Notes: generated by a model not told the origin, from the sequence alone. A stretch of 64,000 nucleotides of DNA from Pseudomonas sp. 31-12 (GCF_003151075.1 NZ_CP029482.1:5890001-5954000), one strand, 5' to 3'. Counted from the stretch's first letter, positions 48,978-60,262 are shown. Numbers and translations: made by a program.

Positions 48978-49501
48978 GCCCGATGCAGGAATTAATCGCC
49001 GAAGTCCCGCAAACCGGCCGCGTGCGCTGGATCGGCGTGCGCCCGGAACCCCATGTGCCGATGATCGAACTGGATGCCGTAGAGGCGCGACTTGAAGCCG
49101 GTTTGACCGGCGATCGAGCCCGCCCCGGTGTACGTAACGCGCGGCAGGTGACGTTGATTCAGTGGGAGCACCTGGCGGTGATCAGTTCGCTGATGGGCCG
49201 CCCGCACGATAAACCGGTATTGCCTAATGATTTGCGGCGCAACCTCGTTATCAGCGGTATCAACCTGTTCAGCCTCAAGGGTCGGCGCTTCCGCATCGGC
49301 CAGGCGATTTTCGAAACCACCGGCTGGTGCCAGCCGTGCGCACGCCTGCAAAACAACCTCGGCCCCGGGACGTTTCAGGCGGTGCGCGGACATGGCGGAA
49401 TCACGGCCCGGGTGTTACAAGGTGGAATCATTCGCCTGGACGATACGGTGAGCGTCGAGCCTGTTCCAGCCAGCGGCTATGCTCCGTTCAACGTTCGTTG
49501 A
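48974..49501 (+). CDS. MOSC-domain protein
   Basis: A 175-aa protein made of a MOSC domain: WIGVRPEPHVPM, then LTGDRA and the likely catalytic/ligand cysteine pair in TTGWCQPCARL, with RRNLVISGINL in between. MOSC domains use molybdenum cofactor or carry sulfur to metal clusters; the substrate is unknown. A GTG at 48974 overlaps the previous stop (GTGA); an ATG at 48983 is the alternative. Confidence 0.85.
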   Translation: MSPMQELIAEVPQTGRVRWIGVRPEPHVPMIELDAVEARLEAGLTGDRARPGVRNARQVTLIQWEHLAVISSLMGRPHDKPVLPNDLRRNLVISGINLFSLKGRRFRIGQAIFETTGWCQPCARLQNNLGPGTFQAVRGHGGITARVLQGGIIRLDDTVSVEPVPASGYAPFNVR

Positions 49502-49553
49502 GTCACTCTGTAGCTTCTACACATTCAGCAACGTCTACCTGACGAGGCCCAAT

Positions 49554-49727
49554 ATGACCAGCCGCCTGAACCCCGACGACCAGAAGCATGTCGAAGAGTA
49601 CCTGCAACTGTCCCAGCACCGAGTCGAGCGCCGGCCCTTCCGGCCGTGGATGCTCCTGGTGGTGGTGTTGGCAGTGACCATTGGATTAGGCCTGTTGAGC
49701 CGATTTATCAGTTACCTGACGCTATGA
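49554..49727 (+). CDS. Small membrane protein, DUF3094 family
   Basis: A 57-aa protein: a charged N-terminal half (LNPDDQKHVEEYLQLSQHRV) and one hydrophobic segment (about residues 32-50). The family is Pseudomonas-restricted, always near ndh. GAGG precedes the ATG by 7 nt. Possibly an accessory to the type II NADH dehydrogenase encoded 60 bp downstream, by neighbourhood only. Confidence 0.78.
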   Translation: MTSRLNPDDQKHVEEYLQLSQHRVERRPFRPWMLLVVVLAVTIGLGLLSRFISYLTL

Positions 49728-49787
49728 GCTGCCTCGCGCTCGCTCGGTTGACTGCACCGATTTCTTTTAGCCTTGCGAGATATCCCT

Positions 49788-51086
49788 ATGACTCATCGTA
49801 TTGTCATCGTTGGCGGCGGCGCCGGCGGTCTGGAGTTGGCTACCCGTCTGGGTAAGACTCTGGGCAAACGTGGCACGGCCAGTGTGATGCTGGTCGACGC
49901 GAACCTGACCCACATCTGGAAGCCGTTGTTGCACGAAGTGGCGGCCGGGTCGTTGAACTCTTCCGAAGACGAACTCAACTATGTTGCCCAGGCGAAATGG
50001 AACCACTTCGAGTTCCAGCTCGGGCGCATGAGCGGGCTTGATCGCGCGCAGAAGAAAATCCAGCTGGCCGCCACTTACGACGAAGCCGGCCTGGAACTGG
50101 TGCCAGCGCGTGAAGTGGCTTACGACTCGCTGGTGATTGCTGTCGGCAGTACCACCAACGATTTCGGCACTCAAGGCGCGGCGCAGCATTGCCTGTTCCT
50201 CGACACCCGCAAACAGGCCGAGCGTTTCCATCAGCAATTGCTCAATCACTACCTGCGCGCCCATGCCGGACAAACCGACAAGGTCGAGCAGATCAGCGTC
50301 GCCATCGTCGGCGCCGGTGCCACCGGGGTTGAGCTGGCCGCTGAGCTGCACAACGCCGCCCATGAATTGGCGGCTTACGGCCTGGACCGGATCAAACCGG
50401 AAAACATGCACATCACCCTGATCGAAGCCGGCCCACGAGTATTGCCAGCTCTGCCGGAACGCATCGGCGGGCCTGTGCATAAAACCCTGGAGAAACTCGG
50501 GGTCAATGTGATGACCAATGCCGCGGTCAGCGAAGTGACTGCCGACAGCTTGATCACCGCCGACGGCAAAGTGATCAACGCCAGCCTGAAAGTCTGGGCC
50601 GCCGGCATTCGTGCACCGGGTTTCCTCAAGGACATCGACGGTCTGGAAACCAACCGCATCAACCAGCTGCAAGTGCTGCCGACCCTGCAAACCACCCGCG
50701 ACGAGAACATCTTCGCCTTCGGTGACTGCGCGGCGTGCCCGCAACCGGGTACCGATCGCAACGTACCGCCGCGCGCGCAGGCCGCGCATCAGCAGGCTTC
50801 GTTGCTGGCCAAATCGCTGAAACTGCGGATCGAAGGCAAGGCGTTGCCGGAGTACAAATACACCGACTACGGCTCGCTGATCTCGCTGTCGCGTTTTTCG
50901 GCTGTGGGTAACTTGATGGGCAACCTGACCGGGAGCGTGATGCTCGAGGGCTGGCTGGCGCGGATGTTTTACGTGTCGCTGTATCGCATGCACCAAATGG
51001 CGCTGTATGGCGCGTTTCGTACGGCGATGTTGATGTTGGGCAGCAAGATCGGACGCGGGACTGAGCCGCGGTTGAAGCTGCACTAA
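49788..51086 (+). CDS. ndh: NADH dehydrogenase, type II (NDH-2)
   Basis: A 432-aa non-proton-pumping NADH:quinone oxidoreductase attached to the inner membrane. FAD-binding GGGAGGLELATRLG at residues 8-21 and the NADH-binding VGAGATGVELAAELH near 173, with the conserved FGDCAACPQPG near 310 and a C-terminal amphipathic membrane region. The ATG at 49788 starts the family sequence MTHRIVIVGG; a TTG five codons earlier is in frame. Confidence 0.95.
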   Translation: MTHRIVIVGGGAGGLELATRLGKTLGKRGTASVMLVDANLTHIWKPLLHEVAAGSLNSSEDELNYVAQAKWNHFEFQLGRMSGLDRAQKKIQLAATYDEAGLELVPAREVAYDSLVIAVGSTTNDFGTQGAAQHCLFLDTRKQAERFHQQLLNHYLRAHAGQTDKVEQISVAIVGAGATGVELAAELHNAAHELAAYGLDRIKPENMHITLIEAGPRVLPALPERIGGPVHKTLEKLGVNVMTNAAVSEVTADSLITADGKVINASLKVWAAGIRAPGFLKDIDGLETNRINQLQVLPTLQTTRDENIFAFGDCAACPQPGTDRNVPPRAQAAHQQASLLAKSLKLRIEGKALPEYKYTDYGSLISLSRFSAVGNLMGNLTGSVMLEGWLARMFYVSLYRMHQMALYGAFRTAMLMLGSKIGRGTEPRLKLH

Positions 51087-51095
51087 TCCCAACCA

Positions 51096-51186
51096 CTGTG
51101 GGAGCGGGCTTGCTCGCGAAGAGGGAGCGTCAGTCGACCTATAAGTTGTCTGACCCACCGCTTTCGCGAGCAAGCCCGCTCCCACA
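51096..51186. repeat. REP pair after ndh
   Basis: CTGTGGGAGCGGGCTTGCTC (from 51096) and GCGAGCAAGCCCGCTCCCAC (to 51185) flank a centre with GTCAGTCGACCTATAAGTTG, which differs most from the other copies. It may help end the ndh transcript. The remaining 51187-51405 shows no gene. Confidence 0.85.
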
Positions 51187-51405
51187 TTTGGTCTGCATTG
51201 TTTTTGGAGATCTGTGTCTCACTGTATCTCCCGCCACGAATTCTCCCCTTCGCTTACAAACTCCCCCTTGCGCGACACAGTAGCGATACACCCCGCCCTT
51301 TAAATGGCCACATCCGAGCAAGGCAACTCGCCCGCTACGGTTATCGCCGCACTCACGTGGCGTCCTTTATCGAACGGTTGTGTCGTGCAACCCAGGAGTA
51401 TTGAA

Positions 51406-51804
51406 ATGTCCCGTACTACCAAAAACACTATTGGTCTGCTCGGCGCTGTTCTGGCCGGCGGCATGATGTTGTCCGGTTCCGTATTCGCTGCGCAGCCGTT
51501 GACTCAGGGCTACCTGCTGGCCTCGGCTGAACAAGTGGTAAAAACCCCTGAAGGCAAGTGTGGCGAAGGCAAGTGTGGCGATGCGTCGATGGCGAAGACC
51601 GATACGGATGGCGACGGCAAAGTCTCCCGCGCCGAATTCCAGAAAGTCGCGCCGAAGTCCAACTTCGACAAGATCGACACCAACCATGACGGCTTCATCG
51701 ACGAGCAAGAGGCTTACGACAACGTGAAAGCCAACTTCGAAGCCAATGGCAAGAAAATGCCAAAAGGTCTGTTCGAGCACCTGAAAGACCAAGACGGCGC
51801 CTAA
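51406..51804 (+). CDS. Exported EF-hand protein with EGKCGEGKCG motif (HvfA/bufferin-like)
   Basis: A 132-aa protein. Residues 1-29 are a Sec signal peptide (GLLGAVLAGGMMLSGSVFAA), then residues 49-58 read EGKCGEGKCG (Cys52, Cys57), then two canonical EF-hand loops, D66-E77 (DTDGDGKVSRAE) and D91-E102 (DTNHDGFIDEQE). EGKCG repeats after a signal peptide are the hallmark of HvfA and bufferin precursors, whose cysteines are converted to oxazolone/thiooxazole by MNIO (DUF692) enzymes for copper or other metal stress. No MNIO or partner gene is near, so modification is unproven. Calcium binding by the EF hands is likely. Confidence 0.8.
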   Translation: MSRTTKNTIGLLGAVLAGGMMLSGSVFAAQPLTQGYLLASAEQVVKTPEGKCGEGKCGDASMAKTDTDGDGKVSRAEFQKVAPKSNFDKIDTNHDGFIDEQEAYDNVKANFEANGKKMPKGLFEHLKDQDGA

Positions 51805-51816
51805 GCCTTCAAGTAC

Positions 51817-51854
51817 AAAACCGCGCTTTTCCTTCGGGAAGCGCGGTTTTTTTT
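51817..51854 (+). terminator. Terminator after the EF-hand gene
   Basis: AAAACCGCGCTT (51817-51828) pairs with AAGCGCGGTTTT around a TTCCTTCGGG loop, with a run of Ts. It can also terminate the convergent chemoreceptor gene. Confidence 0.9.
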
Positions 51855-51866
51855 CGTCTGGCGGAT

Positions 51867-53540
<1,674 letters not shown>

Positions 53541-53603
53541 TCAGTACCCCGTCGCCTCGTTATCGGCAAGTTGTACGATGACTGAAGTGTGTTTTTATGA
53601 AGA

Positions 53604-53641
53604 CAAAAAAAATCCCCGTATCTTTCGATACGAGGATTTTT
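53604..53641 (-). terminator. Terminator of the tRNA operon
   Basis: On the minus strand AAAATCCtCGTATC and GATACGgGGATTTT pair around a GAAA loop and run into TTTT; read rightwards it is also a good stem. Confidence 0.88.
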
Positions 53642-53645
53642 AATA

Positions 53646-53722
53646 TGGTCGGGGTAAGGGGATTCGAACTCCTGACATCCTGCTCCCAAAGCAGGCGCGC
53701 TACCGGACTGCGCTATACCCCG
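53646..53722 (-). tRNA. tRNA-Pro (anticodon TGG), copy 2
   Basis: 77 nt including CCA. Transcribed sequence starts CGGGGTATAGCGCAGTCCGG and has the anticodon loop TTTGGGA in a CTGCT...AGCAG stem, with GTTCGAATC in the T-arm. Identical in sequence to the copy at 53899-53975. Confidence 0.97.
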
Positions 53723-53817
53723 GTAAAAAAAAGGCACCTTTTAAAGGCGCCTTCTGCGAACAGAGCTTTTGGCGTCTGATCTTAAGATCTGATCCCAGCG
53801 TTAACTGGTTTCAAAAA

Positions 53818-53893
53818 TGGTGGGTCGTGTGGGATTCGAACCTACGACCAATTGGTTAAAAGCCAACTGCTCTACCAACTGAGCTAACGACCC
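53818..53893 (-). tRNA. tRNA-Lys (anticodon TTT)
   Basis: 76 nt with encoded CCA. Starts GGGTCGTTAGCTCAGTTGG; anticodon loop CTTTTAA between GTTGG and CCAAT; T-arm GGTTCGAATCC. Transcribed with the flanking Pro genes. Confidence 0.97.
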
Positions 53894-53898
53894 AAAAA

Positions 53899-53975
53899 TG
53901 GTCGGGGTAAGGGGATTCGAACTCCTGACATCCTGCTCCCAAAGCAGGCGCGCTACCGGACTGCGCTATACCCCG
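53899..53975 (-). tRNA. tRNA-Pro (anticodon TGG), copy 1
   Basis: 77 nt with encoded CCA, base-for-base identical to the copy at 53646-53722. The duplicate surrounds tRNA-Lys. Confidence 0.97.
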
Positions 53976-53984
53976 GTTTGAAAT

Positions 53985-54060
53985 TGGCTCCGTGACCAGG
54001 ACTCGAACCTGGGACCCAATGATTAACAGTCATTTGCTCTACCGACTGAGCTATCACGGA
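53985..54060 (-). tRNA. tRNA-Asn (anticodon GTT)
   Basis: 76 nt with encoded CCA. Starts TCCGTGATAGCTCAGTCGG, with anticodon loop CTGTTAA between AATGA and TCATT. First gene of the operon Asn-Pro-Lys-Pro. Confidence 0.97.
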
Positions 54061-54148
54061 ACTACATATTTCAATTACAACGTTTGACGCTTTGTTGCAC
54101 TCTCTTCGACCCGTTCGCATCGCTGCGTTCGTGTGTCTGAGGCGCGCT

Positions 54149-54176
54149 ATTCTACAATCTTAAGCACCTCTGTCAA
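54149..54176 (-). promoter_or_regulatory. Promoter of the tRNA operon
   Basis: TTGACA (54176-54171), 16-nt spacer, TAGAAT (54154-54149), followed by the GC-rich discriminator AGCGCGCC expected of a ppGpp/DksA-controlled stable-RNA promoter. Confidence 0.85.
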
Positions 54177-54309
54177 CCCCTTAAATTGCATTCAAGTTAA
54201 TGATTTGCAACTTATTTCAGATTCCTGCTTGGGGAGCAGAAACCCTTACGGGCGACTTACTGCGGGGCGCACTTTACAAGCCTTTTCCTTTCAGTTCAAC
54301 AACCTGACG

Positions 54310-54337
54310 AAAAAAAGGCCTCGCGATGCGAGGCCTT
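54310..54337 (-). terminator. clpB terminator
   Basis: AAGGCCTCGC and GCGAGGCCTT pair with a 3-nt loop and are followed by seven Ts on the minus strand. Confidence 0.92.
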
Positions 54338-54360
54338 GTTTATTTCACCGCCGTGACGGG

Positions 54361-56925
54361 TCAGGCAAATACGATCTCGTCGTTCTCCACCTTGCCGACA
54401 GCCGTGTCGCCAGGCATGAATCGACCGGACAGAATCAGCTGTGCCAGCGGGTTCTCGATCCAGCGCTGAATCGCTCGTTTGAGCGGTCGTGCGCCGTACA
54501 CCGGGTCGTAACCTACCGCGATCAGCTTGTCCATGGCCTCTGGACTCAGCTCCAGTTTCAACTCGCGCTCAGTCAGGCGACTGCGCAGACGACCCAACTG
54601 GATCTCGGTAATGCCCGCGATCTGATCCCGCGCCAACGGCTCGAAGATCACCACTTCGTCGACCCGGTTGATGAACTCCGGCCGGAAGTGCGTGGAAATC
54701 GCATCCATCACTGCCGCACGTTGCGCCTCGCGATCACCAACCAGTTCCTGGATCTGCACCGAGCCCAGGTTGGAGGTCATGACGATCACGGTGTTCTTGA
54801 AATCCACCGTGCGGCCATGGCTGTCGGTCAAGCGGCCATCTTCCAGCACTTGCAGCAAGATGTTGAACACATCCGGGTGGGCCTTCTCGACCTCGTCAAG
54901 GAGGATCACCGAGTAAGGCTTGCGACGCACCGCCTCGGTCAGGTAACCGCCCTCTTCATAGCCCACGTAGCCTGGTGGCGCACCAATCAGCCGGGCCACG
55001 GAATGTTTCTCCATGAACTCGGACATGTCGATCCGCACCATCGCCTCTTCAGTATCAAAGAGGAACTCGGCCAGCGCCTTGCACAGCTCGGTTTTACCAA
55101 CACCGGTCGGGCCGAGGAACATGAAAGAACCACTCGGGCGATTCGGGTCGGACAACCCGGCCCGGGAACGCCGCACCGCGTTGGAAACGGCGATCACCGC
55201 TTCGTCCTGGCCGATCACGCGCTGGTGCAACAGGCTTTCCATCTTCATCAGCTTGTCGCGCTCGCCTTCGAGCATTTTCGACACTGGAATGCCGGTCCAC
55301 TTCGAGACGACTTCGGCGATCTCTTCCTCAGTCACCTTGCTGCGCAGTAACTGGTTCTCGCTTTTACCGTGCTGATCGACCATTTGCAGGCTGCGCTCCA
55401 GATCCGGGATAACCCCGTATTGCAGCTCGGCCATGCGGTTCAGGTCGCCTTTACGGCGCGCGGCTTCCAGTTCCTGACGGGACTGTTCAATTTTCTGCTG
55501 GATCTGTGCAGAACCCTGAACCTCGGCTTTTTCCGAGTTCCAGATTTCTTCGAGGTCCGAGTACTCACGTTCGTGGCGAACGATTTCCTCCTGGAGTTTC
55601 TCCAGACGTTTCTTCGCCGCGTCGTCGCTTTCTTTCTTCAGCGCCTGTGATTCCACCTTCAGTTGAATCAGACGGCGCTCCAGACGATCCAGTACTTCCG
55701 GCTTGGAGTCGATCTCCATGCGGATGCGGCTGGCCGCTTCGTCGATCAGGTCGATGGCCTTGTCCGGCAACTGACGGTCTGTAATGTAGCGATGGCTGAG
55801 TTTGGCCGCGGCGATGATAGCGCCGTCAGTGATCGCCACTTTGTGGTGGACCTCATAACGCTCTTTCAGACCACGCAGAATAGCGATGGTGTCTTCTTCG
55901 CTCGGCTCGTCCACCAGGACTTTCTGGAAGCGCCGTTCGAGGGCCGCATCCTTCTCTATATATTGGCGGTACTCATTGAGCGTGGTCGCGCCGACACAAT
56001 GCAACTCGCCGCGCGCCAACGCAGGCTTGAGCATGTTGCCCGCATCCATCGAGCCTTCGCCCTTACCGGCGCCGACCATGGTGTGCAGTTCGTCGATGAA
56101 CAGAATGATCTGCCCTTCCTGCTTCGACAGTTCATTGAGCAAGGATTTGAGGCGCTCTTCGAACTCGCCGCGGTACTTGGCGCCGGCAATCAGCGACCCC
56201 ATGTCCAAAGACAGCAAGCGCTTGCCCTTGAGACCATCCGGCACTTCACCGTTGATGATGCGCTGGGCCAGGCCTTCGGCGATGGCGGTTTTACCCACGC
56301 CGGGCTCACCGATCAGCACCGGGTTGTTCTTGGTGCGGCGTTGCAGCACCTGGATGGTCCGGCGAATTTCGTCGTCACGGCCGATCACCGGGTCGAGCTT
56401 GCCTTCTTCGGCACGCTTGGTCAGGTCGACGGTGTACTTGTCCAGCGCCTGGCGCGACTCTTCGTGGTTGGCGTCATTGACCGCCTCACCGCCGCGCAGG
56501 TTGTTGATTGCGTTTTCCAGGGCTTTTTTGCTCACACCTTGGCCGAGCAGCAACTTGCCGAGTTTGCTGTTCTCATCCATCGCCGCGAGCAACACCAGCT
56601 CACTGGAGATGAACTGATCGCCCTTCTGCTGAGCCAGGCGATCGGCCTGGTTGAGCAGGCGCGCCAAGTCCTGCGACATGTTCACGTCGCCGGTGGGGTT
56701 CTGGATTTTCGGGAGCTGGTCGAGCTCTTTGGTCAGCTCTTTACGCAGGCTATTGACGTCAAAACCGACCTGCATCAACAGGGGTTTGATCGAACCGCCC
56801 TGCTGCTCAAGCATCGCCTGCATCAAGTGCGCCGGCTCGATACCGGGATGGTCAAGGCCGACGGCCAGCGATTGGGCGTCGGATAGAGCTAACTGCAATT
56901 TGCTGGTTAAACGATCTATACGCAT
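54361..56925 (-). CDS. clpB: ATP-dependent disaggregase ClpB
   Basis: An 854-aa Hsp100 hexamer that, with DnaK, unfolds aggregated proteins. It has the N domain (1-145), AAA-1 with Walker A GEPGVGKT near 206, the long middle-domain coiled coil (about 410-525) and AAA-2 with GPTGVGKT near 606. A sigma-32-type promoter lies upstream. The starting Met is the ATG at 56925 ([20 protein letters not shown]). Confidence 0.97.
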   Translation of the reverse strand: MRIDRLTSKLQLALSDAQSLAVGLDHPGIEPAHLMQAMLEQQGGSIKPLLMQVGFDVNSLRKELTKELDQLPKIQNPTGDVNMSQDLARLLNQADRLAQQKGDQFISSELVLLAAMDENSKLGKLLLGQGVSKKALENAINNLRGGEAVNDANHEESRQALDKYTVDLTKRAEEGKLDPVIGRDDEIRRTIQVLQRRTKNNPVLIGEPGVGKTAIAEGLAQRIINGEVPDGLKGKRLLSLDMGSLIAGAKYRGEFEERLKSLLNELSKQEGQIILFIDELHTMVGAGKGEGSMDAGNMLKPALARGELHCVGATTLNEYRQYIEKDAALERRFQKVLVDEPSEEDTIAILRGLKERYEVHHKVAITDGAIIAAAKLSHRYITDRQLPDKAIDLIDEAASRIRMEIDSKPEVLDRLERRLIQLKVESQALKKESDDAAKKRLEKLQEEIVRHEREYSDLEEIWNSEKAEVQGSAQIQQKIEQSRQELEAARRKGDLNRMAELQYGVIPDLERSLQMVDQHGKSENQLLRSKVTEEEIAEVVSKWTGIPVSKMLEGERDKLMKMESLLHQRVIGQDEAVIAVSNAVRRSRAGLSDPNRPSGSFMFLGPTGVGKTELCKALAEFLFDTEEAMVRIDMSEFMEKHSVARLIGAPPGYVGYEEGGYLTEAVRRKPYSVILLDEVEKAHPDVFNILLQVLEDGRLTDSHGRTVDFKNTVIVMTSNLGSVQIQELVGDREAQRAAVMDAISTHFRPEFINRVDEVVIFEPLARDQIAGITEIQLGRLRSRLTERELKLELSPEAMDKLIAVGYDPVYGARPLKRAIQRWIENPLAQLILSGRFMPGDTAVGKVENDEIVFA

Positions 56926-56996
56926 GGGTCACCTTCCTTTTGAGCAGGCCGGACCTATAAAACATCCTGAATGAAGAAACCTGCCAGATACCGTTA

Positions 56997-57025
56997 TAGA
57001 TGCGGTCGATTCTGGGAGTTTCAAG
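56997..57025 (-). promoter_or_regulatory. Sigma-32 heat-shock promoter of clpB
   Basis: CTTGAAA (57025-57019), 14-nt spacer, CGCATCTA (57004-56997), close to the RpoH consensus CTTGAAA-N(13-15)-CCCATNT. Start site would be about 56990. It falls between pgeF and clpB. Confidence 0.78.
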
Positions 57026-57055
57026 CGTCGAACAGTTGATGTAGATCAGGAAAGC

Positions 57056-57781
57056 TTAGTCTTCGAGCCAGATAAGGGAGGCAAACCGACCAGTGCGTGG
57101 ACTGCGGCGGTAAGAAAAGAAGCGAGGATCGGTCACGGTACAGAAACCGCCACCATAAACAACGGTGACACCGCGCACAGCCAGACGCAAACGCGCCAGC
57201 TCGTAGATGTCAGCCATGAATTTGCCAGCATTTTGGCTCGGCACAAAGGCTTTGGCCGCTTCAGGCAGTTGCTGGACGAAAGTCTCGCGCACTTCGGCGC
57301 CGACTTCGAAGGCTTGCGGGCCAATGGCCGGGCCAAGCCAGACCAGCACGTCTTCCGGAGGTACGGCCAAACTGTCGAGCGTTGCTTCGAGCACACCCGC
57401 CGCCAACCCGCGCCAACCGGCATGGGCCGCCGCAACGCGAGTGCCCGCGCGGTCGCAAAACAATGCGGGCAGGCAATCGGCGGTCATCGCGGCGCAGGCG
57501 ATTCCGGGTGTGGAAGTCCAGCTGGCGTCGGCGGTGGCCGTGATGCCTGGATCCGCGTGGGCCACGGCGATGCCGTGAACCTGCTTTAACCAGGCCGGTT
57601 GAATAGAAAAATGATCGGTGAGGCGACGGCGGTTTTCGGCAACCGCTTCGGGGCTGTCGTCGACGTGATCGCCGAGGTTGAGGCTGTCGAACGGCGCCAG
57701 ACTGACGCCGCCCGCACGGGTGGTCACACAGGCTTTCACCCCGGCAGGCGCAGGCCAGTCGGGAATCAGCCAGTCACTCAT
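57056..57781 (-). CDS. pgeF: Purine nucleoside phosphorylase/laccase-domain protein (PgeF/YfiH)
   Basis: A 241-aa YfiH/PgeF-type protein. The Cys-His metal site motifs are TADCLPALF near residue 103 and AAAHAGWRGLA near 121, with the preceding KQVHG histidine near 69. PgeF edits a peptidoglycan precursor error in E. coli and family members act as adenosine phosphorylases; earlier called polyphenol oxidase. Overlaps the rluD stop by ATGA. Confidence 0.92.
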   Translation of the reverse strand: MSDWLIPDWPAPAGVKACVTTRAGGVSLAPFDSLNLGDHVDDSPEAVAENRRRLTDHFSIQPAWLKQVHGIAVAHADPGITATADASWTSTPGIACAAMTADCLPALFCDRAGTRVAAAHAGWRGLAAGVLEATLDSLAVPPEDVLVWLGPAIGPQAFEVGAEVRETFVQQLPEAAKAFVPSQNAGKFMADIYELARLRLAVRGVTVVYGGGFCTVTDPRFFSYRRSPRTGRFASLIWLED

Positions 57782-58740
57782 CCGATGAACGCCTCACGGT
57801 CTTGCTTGAGCAGAGTCAGCAACCAGACGAAGTCGTCCGGCAGTGGCGATTCCCAGCTCATGCGTTTACCGGTGGTCGGGTGATCCAGCTCCAGGAACCG
57901 AGCATGCAGGGCCTGACGCGGGAACGCCTTCAACGATTCGACCATGGTCACACTGGCTGCCGGCGGAATGCGGAAACGACCGCCGTAGGCAGGGTCTCCG
58001 ACCAACGGATAGTTGATGTGAGCCATGTGCACACGAATCTGGTGCGTACGACCGGTTTCCAGCTTCACCCGCACATGCGTGTGGGAGCGGAAACGCTCAA
58101 GCACGCGGTAATGGCTGACGGCTTGCTTGCCCCCTTCCATCACGGCCATGCGCTGGCGTTGCTGGCCGTGACGACCGATCGGCGCGTTGATCTTGCCGCC
58201 GGCAGTGACCACACCGATCACGATGCATTCGTAGATCCGGCTTACGCTGCGGCTCTGCAATTGCGTGACAAGCTGTGTCTGCGCCTGAATGGTCTTGGCC
58301 ACCACCATCAGACCGGTGGTGTCCTTGTCGAGGCGATGCACGATACCGGCGCGGGGCACATTGATAATGTCCGGCACGTGGTGCAGCAAGGCGTTGAGCA
58401 GGGTGCCATCGGCGTGACCGGCGGCAGGATGCACCACCAGGCCCGCAGGTTTGTTGATCACCAGGATGTCGTCGTCTTCATAGACGATGTCCAGCTCGAT
58501 GTCTTGAGCGATCCATTCACCCTGAGCTTCCTGCTCGGCAGTCAGCTCAAGAATGGCGCCACCATGAACGATGTCTCGCGGGCGGATAACCGCCCCATCC
58601 ACAGTCAGGCGGCCGTCTTTGATCCAGGCGGAAAGGCGCGAGCGCGAGTGCTCAGCGAATAATTGTGCGGCGACTTGATCGAGGCGTTGGCCGCCCAATT
58701 CGGACGGCACCTCTGCGCGAAGTTCAATTTTATCGGACAT
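57778..58740 (-). CDS. rluD: 23S rRNA pseudouridine synthase RluD
   Basis: A 320-aa enzyme making pseudouridines 1911, 1915 and 1917 in helix 69. An N-terminal S4 domain (about 18-75) is followed by the catalytic domain with the [11 protein letters not shown] motif (catalytic Asp) near residue 138. The ATG at 58740 gives the family start MSDKIEL; an upstream start would add seven residues that fall in the bamD upstream region. First gene of rluD-pgeF. Confidence 0.96.
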   Translation of the reverse strand: MSDKIELRAEVPSELGGQRLDQVAAQLFAEHSRSRLSAWIKDGRLTVDGAVIRPRDIVHGGAILELTAEQEAQGEWIAQDIELDIVYEDDDILVINKPAGLVVHPAAGHADGTLLNALLHHVPDIINVPRAGIVHRLDKDTTGLMVVAKTIQAQTQLVTQLQSRSVSRIYECIVIGVVTAGGKINAPIGRHGQQRQRMAVMEGGKQAVSHYRVLERFRSHTHVRVKLETGRTHQIRVHMAHINYPLVGDPAYGGRFRIPPAASVTMVESLKAFPRQALHARFLELDHPTTGKRMSWESPLPDDFVWLLTLLKQDREAFIG

Positions 58741-58891
58741 GCTCAGACTAGGCGTCGGCACAGCCTTTGGTTTCGGCTGCGCGCTTGTGGTTAAATACGG
58801 CGTCTTTTGCCCCGAGGCTATTCAACGGGGCGCTCATCATAACAGGACGGCCCCGCCCAAGACAGCGGCCGTCATAGGGACGCAAGCCGCC

Positions 58892-59914
58892 ATGCAAGTG
58901 AAACACCTGCTGCTGATCGCCATCCTCGCATTGACCGCTGCTTGCTCATCGAAGGAAGTCGTAGACGAAAACCTTAGCGAAGTCGAGCTGTACCAGCAGG
59001 CTCAGACCGACCTGGACAACAATAGCTACACCGCCGCCACAGCCAAGCTGAAGGCGCTGGAGTCGCGTTATCCGTTTGGGCGCTACGCCGATCAGGCTCA
59101 ACTCGAGTTGATCTACGCCAACTACAAGAACGCCGAGCCTGAGGCTGCCAAGTCTGCCGCGGAGCGTTTCATTCGTTTGCACCCACAGCATCCGAACGTG
59201 GATTACGCGTATTACCTCAAAGGCTTGACCTCCTTCGACCAGGACGTCGGCCTGCTGGCGCGCTTCCTGCCGCTGGACATGACCAAGCGTGACCCGGGTG
59301 CTGCCCGCGACTCGTACAACGAGTTCGCCCAGCTGACCAGCCGCTTCCCGAACAGCCGCTACTCGCCGGATGCCAAGCAGCGCATGATCTACCTGCGCAA
59401 CCTGCTGGCCTCCTACGAAATTCACGTCGCCGACTACTACCTGACCCGTCAGGCCTATGTCGCCGCCGCGAACCGTGGTCGTTACGTGGTGGAAAACTTC
59501 CAGGAAACCCCATCGGTCGGCGACGGCCTGGCGGTGATGACTGAAGCCTATCAGCGTCTGCACCTGGACGATCTGGCAGCCACCAGCCTCGAAACCCTGA
59601 AGCTCAACTACCCGAACCACCCAAGCCTGGTGGACGGTCAGTTCAAGCCTTCGGTCGACGAAGCCGACAACCGTTCGTGGTTGAGCAAGGCCACCCTGGG
59701 CCTGATCGAATCCCGTCCGCCGCTGCCGCCGGGCGAAACCCGCGCCAACCAGGACGTGCAGAAGCAGTTCCAGGATGCCAAGGATGCGATTCCGAACGAT
59801 CTCAAGCCTAAAGATGCAGATGGCGACGTGATCGAAGAAGAGGAACACGAGTCCGAAGCCAACAACGAAGACCGCTCGTGGTTCAGCTACATGACCTTCG
59901 GCGTGTTCGACTGA
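58892..59914 (+). CDS. bamD: Outer membrane assembly lipoprotein BamD
   Basis: A 340-aa essential lipoprotein of the BAM complex that inserts outer-membrane proteins. Lipobox LTAAC with acylated Cys18 ([18 protein letters not shown]), then five TPR-like repeats ([13 protein letters not shown]... [17 protein letters not shown]). It has a longer acidic C-terminal tail ([15 protein letters not shown]) than E. coli BamD (about 245 aa), as in other pseudomonads. Divergent from rluD. Confidence 0.95.
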   Translation: MQVKHLLLIAILALTAACSSKEVVDENLSEVELYQQAQTDLDNNSYTAATAKLKALESRYPFGRYADQAQLELIYANYKNAEPEAAKSAAERFIRLHPQHPNVDYAYYLKGLTSFDQDVGLLARFLPLDMTKRDPGAARDSYNEFAQLTSRFPNSRYSPDAKQRMIYLRNLLASYEIHVADYYLTRQAYVAAANRGRYVVENFQETPSVGDGLAVMTEAYQRLHLDDLAATSLETLKLNYPNHPSLVDGQFKPSVDEADNRSWLSKATLGLIESRPPLPPGETRANQDVQKQFQDAKDAIPNDLKPKDADGDVIEEEEHESEANNEDRSWFSYMTFGVFD

Positions 59915-59930
59915 CACATCGGGTTGTGCA

Positions 59931-59961
59931 AAAAAGGGAGACTCTTGAGTCTCCCTTTTTT
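59931..59961 (+). terminator. bamD terminator
   Basis: AAAAAGGGAGACT (59931-59943) and AGTCTCCCTTTTT (59948-59960) pair perfectly with a CTTG loop and T run. Confidence 0.93.
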
Positions 59962-60028
59962 ATTGCGCTGTGCGCGGGTCAGGTCCTTGGCTAAACTGCC
60001 TGTTCATTAGCCAATAAAGCTGCTCACC

Positions 60029-60262
60029 ATGCTTCGTTTACTGTTCTGGATTGCCTTGATTGCCGCTGCGGTATGGTTCTGGCGCAAGTTCAAGGCTTCG
60101 ACTTCCGCGCCCAAGTCCCCCGCCGAGCGGGATGCCGCGCCCATGGTCCGCTGCGCGCATTGCGGCGTTCACCTGCCCCGCGACCGCGCGCTGAGCCTTC
60201 AACAACAGTGGTATTGCAGCCAGGCTCACCTCGAGCAAGGCCCGGGCTCAAGTGATCGCTGA
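60029..60262 (+). CDS. PP0621-type small membrane protein with zinc-ribbon tail
   Basis: A 77-aa protein: one N-terminal membrane helix (about 2-20, LLFWIALIAAAVWFWRKF) and a short Cys pair region RCAHCGVHLPRD with WYCSQAHLEQ. The C-X2-C ... C-X3-H spacing suggests one zinc ion. It is the PP0621-family protein always found before pilS. The last 11 bases overlap the pilS start. Confidence 0.82.
   Translation: MLRLLFWIALIAAAVWFWRKFKASTSAPKSPAERDAAPMVRCAHCGVHLPRDRALSLQQQWYCSQAHLEQGPGSSDR

Noticed and set aside
53646..53975. Repeated units with near-equal spacing, considered as CRISPR-like
   Set aside because: They are two identical tRNA-Pro genes around tRNA-Lys, with cloverleaf structure and CCA ends; no spacers or cas genes.
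53646..54060. tRNA cluster as a phage or island attachment site
   Set aside because: No integrase, no direct repeat of a tRNA 3' end at a distance, and flanking genes are core genes.
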